Below, piece by piece: positions 1 to 6,468 of a stretch of DNA of 62,617 nt. The DNA comes from JALYXS01 sp051003795 (GTDB lineage: Bacteria > Acidobacteriota > Terriglobia > Bryobacterales > Bryobacteraceae): NCBI GenBank assembly GCA_051003795.1, contig JBPCKZ010000059.1, positions 1-62,617 on the forward strand, written 5' to 3'. Both the position numbers and the translations under genes were made by a program. Under the pieces are notes generated by a model. It had not been told where the DNA came from, did not search any database, and saw only the letters and a program-made list of their open reading frames with translations. Positions within the stretch are counted from its first letter, which is position 1. Each line of letters opens with the position of its first letter.

Positions 1-138
1 GACAGGAAAGCCGGGATCGTTTCACCCCAGCCTGCTAGACCAGACTAGGTGGAATGTGACCGGCGAGGAAAGCCCGACGGGGGTGAATGCGAGCTGTTCC
101 CCCATCATCAAACATAAAGACGGGCGAATAAATTTGAA
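1..138. other. Left edge, no gene recognised
   Basis: One plus-strand frame stays open from base 2 to a stop near base 190, so it could be the tail of a gene that starts outside the window. Its translation resembles no family I know, and it runs into the decayed brnA remnant on the other strand. I see no promoter, RNA gene or repeat here. Confidence 0.2.
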
Positions 139-391
139 CTACAGGCAAGTCTGTTCAAGAATTTTGTGTGGCGAAAAGGACCCTTTGTGAAACATCAGGC
201 CGACTTTAATCCGCCGCGTGATCTGGTATTCTTCTTCGGCGCTGGCGGGGGCCATGCGGCCTGTGCCCTCGTGAAAAACTCATCCCCGAGGCGCGGAATG
301 TCCGAATAATCAATGGGCGGGTGTCGAGCCGTCGAAATTCTGCCGGAGCGAGTTGCCGCGGCTACTTGGGATCAAGTCGATAGCGTTTCAT
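139..391 (-). pseudogene. brnA: Decayed BrnA-type antitoxin
   Basis: BrnA is the ribbon-helix-helix antitoxin that binds the BrnT ribonuclease and represses their operon. The minus strand starts at 391 with MKRYRLDPK and then hits an in-frame TAG. It continues in the same frame with PRQLAPAEFRRLD, shifts frame to PIDYSDIPRLGDEFF and TRAQAAWPPP, and shifts again to a YQ.TRRI segment that looks like the family's DNA-binding end. The order matches BrnA, but the middle segment (RLDADV in intact members) is missing. There is at least one stop, two frame changes and a deletion, so no working protein is possible. The start overlaps the end of the brnT remnant, as in intact brnTA operons. The assignment is from remembered family consensus, not a search. 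Confidence 0.6.
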
Positions 392-556
392 CGTATTGCC
401 TCTGCTCGCGTTCGTTAGCCCTGAAATCAACCGAACGATTTGCCGCGCGGGGTGTAGGCGACCGCATAAAGCCGCCCTTCGACACTGCCGAGAGTAAGCC
501 GCCGTCCCTCGCTGTAGTCGCGCGGTCGTTCTCCGGGCGTCCCATTCGATCCGCAT
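372..556 (-). pseudogene. brnT: Decayed BrnT-type toxin
   Basis: BrnT is a small RelE-fold ribonuclease toxin. From the ATG at 556 the minus strand reads MRIEWDAR, the usual BrnT N-terminus. About 35 residues of the family (the KHGVSF... region) are then absent. Another frame gives DYSEGRRLTLGSVEGRLY and AVAYTPRG, matching the conserved SE.R...G....R...V.YT.RG block. A third frame gives ANEREQRQYDE, matching the family's ISAR.A...E...YE end. A deletion and two frameshifts separate the pieces. The downstream brnA remnant supports the call. The relic is inactive and probably marks an old mobile or accessory insertion. Confidence 0.6.
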
Positions 557-633
557 TCGTGCCTGTAGCGCTTTTTGTAATTACATGCAAGCGAAAGTTT
601 TACTTTTTGAGAATTTGCGTAGTGCGACTAAGA

Positions 634-674
634 TAATCAATTACGCTCAATGCTAATCAATCAACGCTCAATGC
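634..674 (+). repeat. Tandem duplication spanning two start codons
   Basis: Two adjacent near-identical units, 634-653 (20 bases) and 654-674 (21 bases), share TAATCAAT and ACGCTCAATGC. Each ends in an ATG, at 650 and 671, and these are in frame with each other. The duplication therefore offers a seven-residue N-terminal extension to the downstream enolase-superfamily gene. Confidence 0.75.
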
Positions 675-1813
675 GCATCACCGCCATCGAAACCCTCCAC
701 ATTAGCCGCGGCGTCACCGTCAACTGGGGACCCATTCAGTGGCTATGGGTCCGCGTCCACACCGATTCGGGGCTGATCGGGCTGGGCGAAACGTACCCGC
801 ATCCGGAATCCGAGAAGGCCGTGGTTCACCATTCGCTCGCGCCCGTTCTGCTGGGCCGCGACCCGCTTTCGATCGACAAGCTTTGGCTCGATATGTTCCA
901 GGCCGTCTCCTACAGCGGTTGGGCGGGAGCGGAGATGCGCGCCATTAGCGCCATCGATATTGCGTTGTGGGATCTGGCGGGAAAGGCCGCCGGCGTCCCG
1001 ATTTATCAACTCCTGGGCGGGGCTTCGCGGCAATCGATCCGCACTTACAACACCTGCTACGACCATCTCGATTTCCTCGCCGAACCCGTAAAACTCGCGC
1101 GGGAACTGCGCGCGTCGGGAATCGACGCCATGAAAATATGGCCGTTCGATCCCATCGCGAAGACGACCGGAGGCCAGTTCATCAGCGCCGGGCAGATGCG
1201 CCAAGGCCTCGAGCCCCTGCGGCTCATTCGCGAAGAGTTTGGCGACTCGATGGACGTCGCGATGGAATTTCACGGCTACTGGAATCTGCCTTGCGCAATC
1301 AAAATCGCCCAGGCATGCGAGCCGTACGCGCCGCTTTGGCTCGAGGAAATGCTTCCGCAGGATAATCCGGCCGCTTACGGCGAACTGGCGAAGACCACGC
1401 GGCTGCCGCTTTGCGTGAGCGAGAGGCTGATGACGCGCTACGGGTTTCGCGAGCTATTCGAAAACCGCGCGGCGCGAATTATCATGCCGGATATCTGCTG
1501 GTGCGGCGGGATTTCGGAAGCGAAGAAAATTGCGACGGCGGCGGAGACGTGGTACCTCCCGGTGGCTCCGCACAATTGCGGCGGCCCGGTGCTGCATGTC
1601 GCTTCGGCGCACCTGGCGGCCAATGTGACGAACCTCTACATTTTGGAATCCGTGCGCCGCCACTATCTGGATGAGTATCGCGGGATCGTCACCAACACCT
1701 TGCCGGCGGTGGGCGGCGAGATCCCGCTGCCTCCCGGACCGGGGCTCGGGATTGAACTTGCCGCCGAGGTGTTTGAGCGCGCGGATTTGACAGTGGATTG
1801 GACTCGCGGCTAG
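671..1813 (+). CDS. Mandelate racemase/muconate lactonizing enzyme family protein
   Basis: Enolase-superfamily enzyme of 380 residues that abstracts a proton alpha to a carboxylate, typically racemising or dehydrating acid sugars. The N-terminal capping domain begins MRITAIETL. The barrel carries DAMKIWPFDP at the second-strand lysine position, VAMEFHGYW (metal-ligand strand), LWLEEML (second ligand), VSERL, IMPDICWCGG and then VAPHNCGGPV. The last supplies the histidine typical of the mandelate-racemase/sugar-acid dehydratase subgroup. I start at the second ATG because MRITAIE is the usual family start; an in-frame ATG at 650 inside a tandem duplication adds seven residues. The neighbouring CYTH gene is convergent. 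The substrate cannot be told; galactonate- or galactarate-type dehydratase is one possibility. Confidence 0.9.
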   Translation: MRITAIETLHISRGVTVNWGPIQWLWVRVHTDSGLIGLGETYPHPESEKAVVHHSLAPVLLGRDPLSIDKLWLDMFQAVSYSGWAGAEMRAISAIDIALWDLAGKAAGVPIYQLLGGASRQSIRTYNTCYDHLDFLAEPVKLARELRASGIDAMKIWPFDPIAKTTGGQFISAGQMRQGLEPLRLIREEFGDSMDVAMEFHGYWNLPCAIKIAQACEPYAPLWLEEMLPQDNPAAYGELAKTTRLPLCVSERLMTRYGFRELFENRAARIIMPDICWCGGISEAKKIATAAETWYLPVAPHNCGGPVLHVASAHLAANVTNLYILESVRRHYLDEYRGIVTNTLPAVGGEIPLPPGPGLGIELAAEVFERADLTVDWTRG

Positions 1814-1824
1814 GCATCAAAAAA

Positions 1825-2391
1825 TTACGCTTCCGGAAAACACATGTCGCGCTCCGATTTTCCTTCGCGCTCCTGGAAATCTCGATACAGCGCGCCGTAA
1901 CTGAGCGTGATGTAATCGCGTTCGTCGAACCCTAGCAGCGCCGCGGCGCGATCGACCCATTCTGGCGGCCCTTCCAGTTCGAGGAACGCGCCAATCGGGG
2001 TTTCGTCGAGAGTCGCAACGCCCTCGCCGTCCGGTTGGGCAAACTCGGTCCGGTACTTTTCGTAGATGAATGAAACGCGGAATCCGAGCCTTTCGAGAAT
2101 CGCCTGCAATTCGGGAAGGACGGCGATTTCAACTTCCAGTTCTTCGCGCGATTTGTGTTTTCCCGGATCGGCGGGACCTTTGAATGTGACGGCGGCGCGG
2201 TTCCCAGCCTGGCGCAGCCGGAGCAATTTCCGTTGGGTACGGAGTTCCCCGGCCGGCGTATCGAAAATCAGGTTGCGCTCAAACACGCGGCGCCGCTTGA
2301 TGCGAAATCCGTTTGCGGCGAGCTGCCGCCGCGCACCCGGAACGCTGGAGACGGGAAGCTTAATCTCGTTCTCGCGCGAGGAACCGGGCAC
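1825..2391 (-). CDS. CYTH domain protein (class IV adenylate cyclase/ThTPase-like)
   Basis: A single CYTH triphosphate-tunnel domain fills this 188-residue protein. The diagnostic acidic start ENEIKL (the ExExK motif) lies at residues 7-12. Later strands carry alternating charged residues expected inside the tunnel: LRTQRKLLRLR, AVTFKGPAD, REELEVEI, YEKYRTEF, ATLDETPIGAFLELEG. Family members hydrolyse or cyclise nucleotide triphosphates or inorganic triphosphate with divalent metals; adenylate cyclase and thiamine triphosphatase are both possible. The gene ends 11 bases from the convergent enolase-superfamily gene and is followed upstream by an independent minus-strand hydrolase gene. No signal peptide is seen, so it is cytoplasmic. 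Confidence 0.88.
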   Translation of the reverse strand: MPGSSRENEIKLPVSSVPGARRQLAANGFRIKRRRVFERNLIFDTPAGELRTQRKLLRLRQAGNRAAVTFKGPADPGKHKSREELEVEIAVLPELQAILERLGFRVSFIYEKYRTEFAQPDGEGVATLDETPIGAFLELEGPPEWVDRAAALLGFDERDYITLSYGALYRDFQEREGKSERDMCFPEA

Positions 2392-2466
2392 TGAAAGTAT
2401 GATACCGGCTGGAATTCCAAGAAGCGGATACTTCCCCGGAAAGATTCCAGCGGATTTAGCCGGTCG

Positions 2467-3099
2467 TCACCACCCTCGCAAGAACGGATTCATCCGCTTC
2501 TCTCTTCCGATCGTCGTGTTTTCCCCATGCCCCGGAATCACGATCGTGTCTTCCGGCAGCGTCAGCAGCTTGTCGTGAATCGATTTCAAAATCTGCTTGC
2601 CGTCGCCGCCCGGCAAATCCGTTCTCCCGATGCTGTCTCGAAACAGAGTATCGCCCGCGATCAGCTTGTTTTCCGCCGGGATCACCAGGCTGATGCTGCC
2701 CTGCGTGTGGCCCGGCGTTTCCAGAATGTGAAATTCGGTGCTCCCGGCCCGTAGCGTGCCGCCCTCGCGCGCCGGCGTGTCGATGCCCGGGTTTTCCGGC
2801 GTCTCGACGCCGAGCCATGCGGCCTGTATATCCAAACGGTCGCTCAACGTCCGGTCGCTTTCGTTCATGTAAACGGGCGCGCCGGTCGCCGTTTTCAACT
2901 TCCGCGCCCCCCCAATGTGATCGATGTGCGCGTGCGTGATCACGATGGCTTTCACCTTCAATTGATGCCGCGCCAGAACGGCGAGAATCTCCGGAATGTT
3001 ATCGCCGGGATCGACGACGATCGCCTCCTTTGTCCCCTCATCGCCAAAAACGGAACAGTTGCATTGCAAAATCCCGACCGGCAAAATTTCGTGAATCAT
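2467..3099 (-). CDS. Metallo-beta-lactamase-fold hydrolase, glyoxalase II-like
   Basis: A 210-residue hydrolase that begins MIHEILPVG, the common start of short glyoxalase II-like proteins. The metal-binding HxHxDH is seen as THAHIDHIGG, followed by TPGHTQGS (third histidine), AGDTLF (bridging aspartate) and VIPGHGENT (last histidine). Such enzymes hydrolyse thioesters such as S-D-lactoylglutathione or act as general esterases. The ORF is open far upstream, but the chosen ATG matches the family start and leaves a 24-base divergent gap to the membrane-protein gene at 3124. Cytoplasmic, no signal peptide. The exact substrate is not determined by the sequence. Confidence 0.9.
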   Translation of the reverse strand: MIHEILPVGILQCNCSVFGDEGTKEAIVVDPGDNIPEILAVLARHQLKVKAIVITHAHIDHIGGARKLKTATGAPVYMNESDRTLSDRLDIQAAWLGVETPENPGIDTPAREGGTLRAGSTEFHILETPGHTQGSISLVIPAENKLIAGDTLFRDSIGRTDLPGGDGKQILKSIHDKLLTLPEDTIVIPGHGENTTIGREKRMNPFLRGW

Positions 3100-3123
3100 G
3101 AGTCCATTGCCATAATAAGACAC

Positions 3124-3549
3124 ATGCCCGGCATCCTGAACGTCATCTCGCGGTGGGTCCACATCTCTTCCGCAATTGCCTTGATTGGCGGCATCTTCTA
3201 CGCCCGCCTGGTCGCCGTGCCGGCCATGCGAGTGCTCGGGCCGGAAGCGCAGGAGAAATTCGGGGAGTCGCTCGCCTCGCGCTACCGTGCAGTGCTTTAC
3301 GTTGCCATCTGCGGGCTGCTGGTCTCGGGCGTTTACAACCTGCTGAACAAAACGGGCGCAACGCCTCTCTATCAAGCGGTAATCGGGGTCAAAATGCTGC
3401 TGGCGCTGCATGTGTTCGCGGTCGGATTCCTGATGGTTCAGCCTGCCAACCCGAAGCGCGCCCGGCAGATGACGGGACTTCTGGCGTCGGGATTTTCGAT
3501 CGTGCTGTTGTCCGCCATGCTGCGGTACATTTCACTTTTCTTAAGATGA
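3124..3549 (+). CDS. Four-helix integral membrane protein (CopD-like)
   Basis: A 141-residue protein with four hydrophobic stretches, around residues 8-28 (VISRWVHISSAIALIGGIFY), 55-75, 82-105 and 118-138. It resembles the copper resistance D/DUF2269-like family of small inner-membrane proteins, whose role is unclear. WVHISSAIALIGG with its conserved histidine is the recognisable part. The ORF is open for 200 bases upstream, but that part overlaps the divergent hydrolase gene; ATG 3124 gives a sensible first helix. Its TGA overlaps the ATG of the ygfZ gene (ATGA at 3546), which indicates translational coupling with that Fe-S repair protein. Confidence 0.75.
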   Translation: MPGILNVISRWVHISSAIALIGGIFYARLVAVPAMRVLGPEAQEKFGESLASRYRAVLYVAICGLLVSGVYNLLNKTGATPLYQAVIGVKMLLALHVFAVGFLMVQPANPKRARQMTGLLASGFSIVLLSAMLRYISLFLR

Positions 3550-4511
3550 AATTAATGAGCGATGGTTATACCGCTTTACGCGACAACGCGGCGGTCCTGG
3601 ACCTTTCCAGCCGGGGCCGAATCCTCGTCACCGGCGAGGACCGGGCGCGGCTGCTTCACGCCATGACGACCAATCACGTCCAGCAGCTCACTCCTGGAAC
3701 GGGCCAGTACACGTTCTTCTTGAATGCACAAGGGCGGATTCTGGCCGACGCCGCTCTGTTCTGTTTCGAGGACCACATTTTACTCGACACCGAGCCGGAG
3801 ACGCGGGAGCTGGTGTTTCAGCACCTCGACAAGTTCATCATTGCCGACGATGTGACGCTCGACGACGCGACGGACCGAACGTTCGCGCTTGGCGTGGAGG
3901 GGCCCGCGGCGGCCGAAATTTTGCGCGGCCTGGATGCGCCCGCGCCGGAAGCGCCGTACTCTCACGTGCAGTGGGGTTCGTTCACAATTGCAAGAGAGAG
4001 TTTGACCGGCGCGCCCGGATTTCGCATATTCGGGGGCGTGGAAAAAAAAGCGGAACTCGCCGCCAAATTCGCGATTGCGGCCGCTCCCGATGACGCCCGC
4101 ATCGTCCGGCTCGAACACTTCAAGCCGCGGTACGGAGAAGATATCCTGCCAACCACATTGCCGCAGGAGACGACACTCACGAAAGCCCTACACTTCCAAA
4201 AAGGCTGCTACCTGGGCCAGGAAATCGTGGAGCGCATCCGCTCGCAAGGCCACGTAAATAAATTGTTGACCGGCCTTGTGATTGAATCGCGCGAGCCCAT
4301 CGCGCCGGGAACAAAACTGGCTCTGGAAGGAAAGGACGTGGGTCAAGTAACCTCGTCCGCTTACTCTCCCGCCCTGGGGAAAGTCGTGGGACTTGGCTAT
4401 GCGCGCCTGCGCGCCATGGAAGCAGGTGGCGCGCGCACTCTTGCGTGCCGCGTCCCCACTCATGCGGACGCTTGCGAAATAACCGTCCACTTGAAAGCTG
4501 TGTCCGCCTGA
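3546..4511 (+). CDS. ygfZ: YgfZ/GcvT-fold folate-binding protein
   Basis: YgfZ is a tetrahydrofolate-binding protein needed for activity or repair of some Fe-S enzymes such as MiaB. This copy is 321 residues. The GcvT-like start is clear (LLHAMTTNHVQQLTPGTGQY, then LNAQGRILAD). The family signature KGCYLGQEIVERI lies near residue 221, with the essential cysteine present. A C-terminal beta domain follows. The start overlaps the stop of the upstream membrane protein by four bases; an ATG at 3555 is an alternative. GcvT itself is longer and lacks the KGCYxGQE signature, so YgfZ is the better call. Confidence 0.93.
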   Translation: MKLMSDGYTALRDNAAVLDLSSRGRILVTGEDRARLLHAMTTNHVQQLTPGTGQYTFFLNAQGRILADAALFCFEDHILLDTEPETRELVFQHLDKFIIADDVTLDDATDRTFALGVEGPAAAEILRGLDAPAPEAPYSHVQWGSFTIARESLTGAPGFRIFGGVEKKAELAAKFAIAAAPDDARIVRLEHFKPRYGEDILPTTLPQETTLTKALHFQKGCYLGQEIVERIRSQGHVNKLLTGLVIESREPIAPGTKLALEGKDVGQVTSSAYSPALGKVVGLGYARLRAMEAGGARTLACRVPTHADACEITVHLKAVSA

Positions 4512-4600
4512 AGGGTCCACCGCAGGGGCTCCGATGTGAGCTTGCCAACAGTTCTCGCTTTCAACCTTATCCTCCGCACGTGTAAGATGTATGAGCTACA

Positions 4601-4614
4601 CCGCTCTTGAGCGG
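4601..4614 (+). promoter_or_regulatory. Small hairpin in the leader of the secreted-protein gene
   Basis: CCGCTC-TT-GAGCGG forms a perfect six-base stem 31 bases before the start at 4646. A TGTAAGAT extended -10-like element lies at 4581-4588, so the hairpin would sit near the start of the transcript. It is too short to call a terminator or riboswitch. Confidence 0.3.
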
Positions 4615-4645
4615 CGTGCAATCAATCCATAAAGGAAACAAACTT

Positions 4646-5068
4646 ATGAAAACGAGAATATTCGCAGGCGCTCTTGCCGCCGCGGCCGTCATGCTAGCCG
4701 GGCCCGTCGCGATGATGGCCGACGAAAACAGCTGCTCGGTCGCCACAATCGCCGGCAGTTTCGGTTATACCGTAACCGGCACCATCAATACGCCGGCCAC
4801 TCCCCAGCTGCCTCCCGGGCCTTTCGCGGCGGTTGGACGGCTTGTATTCAACGGCCGCGGCGGCCTCAGCACAGTAAGAACGTTGAGTGTGAACGGGACG
4901 ATCATCCGCGCGGATAGCGGCTCTGGAACCTATTCCGTGAACTCGGATTGCACGGGTTCGTTTGATGTCAGCGTCGGTACGCCAAGCTTGCTCGTGAAGT
5001 TGAATCTCGATCTCGTAATTGCCAATCAAGGAAACCAGATTCGGGCTATCGGGGCTGCCGATCCCTAA
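4646..5068 (+). CDS. Small secreted protein of unknown function
   Basis: 140 residues with a signal peptide (MKTRIF, then a hydrophobic Ala/Val/Leu core, probable cut after AMMA near residue 23). The mature part is about 115 residues, rich in Gly, Thr and Ser. It contains two cysteines, in ENSCSV and NSDCTG, that could pair. The pattern SFGYTVTGTI...FAAVGRLVFNGRGGLS...SGTYSVNSDCTGS...GNQIRAI resembles short all-beta secreted proteins common in Acidobacteria, with no function known to me. AAAGGA at 4631-4636 is a good ribosome binding site, which fixes this start over an upstream in-frame one at 4607. It is convergent with the DUF1501 gene. Confidence 0.8.
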   Translation: MKTRIFAGALAAAAVMLAGPVAMMADENSCSVATIAGSFGYTVTGTINTPATPQLPPGPFAAVGRLVFNGRGGLSTVRTLSVNGTIIRADSGSGTYSVNSDCTGSFDVSVGTPSLLVKLNLDLVIANQGNQIRAIGAADP

Positions 5069-5071
5069 GGT

Positions 5072-6466
5072 TCAGCTGAGTATCGCCTCGATCGGCCCCT
5101 GGCCTTCTTCAACGAGATGGAACGGCCGCCCATTCAGCACGAAGTCCATCTTCTTGTAGTCGAGTCCCATCTGCCGAAGGATCGTGGATTGCAGGTCGCT
5201 GATATAGTGGGGGCTCTCCACGGCGCGGTAGCCTACATCGTCCGTCGCGCCTTCGACAACGCCGCCCTTGACGCCGCCTCCGGCGAGTAGCGAGGTGAAT
5301 CCCATCGCATTATGGTCGCGCCCCGTGGTGTTCTGCGACCACGGAGTCCGGCCGAATTCGCTGGTAAACACGACCAGGGTGCTGTCCAGCATGCCGCGCT
5401 GTTTCAGATCGCGAATCAATCCGGAAATCGGCTTATCCACGGCTTGGCACAGCGGTCCATGCGTCTTCATGTCGTCGTGGGCGTCCCAGCCGCCGTTCCC
5501 TCCGCCGGCATGGCAGATTTGAATAAAGCGAACGCCATTCTCCGCCAGACGGCGCGCGAGGAGTAGCTGCCGGCCGAAATCGTTGGTCTCCTTCACGCCA
5601 ATCCCGTACATGTCTCTAACATGTTCGGGCTCGGTCGTGAAATCGACTATGGCGGGGGCTTTCAGCATCATGCTAGCGGCAAGTTCAAACGCTCTCGTAC
5701 GACCGGCTATTTCGCTCTCGATTTCGTAATCGGCGCGGAACTGTTTATCCAGATCGGACAGCGCCTTCATCTGCCGGTCGCGCTGCTTTCGATCCGAACT
5801 GCTGGGCGGAAGAAGATTGGGGATGGGCACGTCTCCCGGCTGGAACGGGGTCGCGGAGTAACTCGCGCCAAGGTATCCGCCGGACAACTGCACGGGTGAC
5901 GAAGGCCGTCCCAGGTTCACAAAAGTGGGCAGCTCCTTGTTCGCCGTTCCAAGAGCGTAAGAAACCCAACTTCCCAGGCAGGGGTGTTCAAACTGGCGGA
6001 GGGGCTTGCCGGTCGCGCCTTCGAGAACGGCGGGGAAGTGGTTTGTCTGGTGGCAATACATGGAGCGAACGACGGCTATGTCGTCGATGGTCTCGCCGAC
6101 GTTCGGAAACCAGTCCGAAACAGGAATACCCGACTTACCATATTGCTTATAAGTACGAAGGATGGGAATTACCGGCCGCTTCATTGGGGCGTTATTATCC
6201 CCAAAGCCGATCGCGTCCATGATCTTGCCCGCGTACTTGTTGTCCTTGGGATCGAAGGTATCGATGTGGCTCACGCCGCCGCACATAAAGAGGAAAATCA
6301 CGGATTTCGCGCGCGCCGGGCCCGGGAGCCGCGCATCTTGCATCATCTGGCCGTTTTCAGCCCAAAGAGAGCTTAATGCGGAACCCATAAATCCGGCGGC
6401 AGTTTGAAACAGGAAGCGGCGCCGCGCAATCTTGCCGCATGGATAAAGGCTACGAAGGTTTTGCAT
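5072..6466 (-). CDS. DUF1501 family Tat-exported protein
   Basis: 464 residues. The N-terminus ARRRFLFQTAAGFMGSALS is a twin-arginine signal. Conserved segments are VIFLFMCGGVSHIDTFDPK near the start, MYCHQTNHFPA, CLGSWVSYALGT, GVRFIQICHAGGGNGGWDAHDD, TSEFGRTPWSQNTTGRDHN and DLQSTILRQMGLD. These are hallmarks of DUF1501, which has an alkaline-phosphatase/sulfatase-like fold and is typical of Planctomycetes and Solibacteres. The catalytic role is not established. ATG 6466 follows the stop of the DUF1549/DUF1553 gene by two bases, so the pair is surely co-transcribed and probably works together outside the cytoplasm. Confidence 0.92.
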   Translation of the reverse strand: MQNLRSLYPCGKIARRRFLFQTAAGFMGSALSSLWAENGQMMQDARLPGPARAKSVIFLFMCGGVSHIDTFDPKDNKYAGKIMDAIGFGDNNAPMKRPVIPILRTYKQYGKSGIPVSDWFPNVGETIDDIAVVRSMYCHQTNHFPAVLEGATGKPLRQFEHPCLGSWVSYALGTANKELPTFVNLGRPSSPVQLSGGYLGASYSATPFQPGDVPIPNLLPPSSSDRKQRDRQMKALSDLDKQFRADYEIESEIAGRTRAFELAASMMLKAPAIVDFTTEPEHVRDMYGIGVKETNDFGRQLLLARRLAENGVRFIQICHAGGGNGGWDAHDDMKTHGPLCQAVDKPISGLIRDLKQRGMLDSTLVVFTSEFGRTPWSQNTTGRDHNAMGFTSLLAGGGVKGGVVEGATDDVGYRAVESPHYISDLQSTILRQMGLDYKKMDFVLNGRPFHLVEEGQGPIEAILS

Positions 6467-6468
6467 GT

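Noticed and set aside
313..636. Plus-strand ORF of 107 codons before the enolase-superfamily gene
   Set aside because: It is antisense to the brnTA remnants, has no family resemblance and no ribosome binding site.
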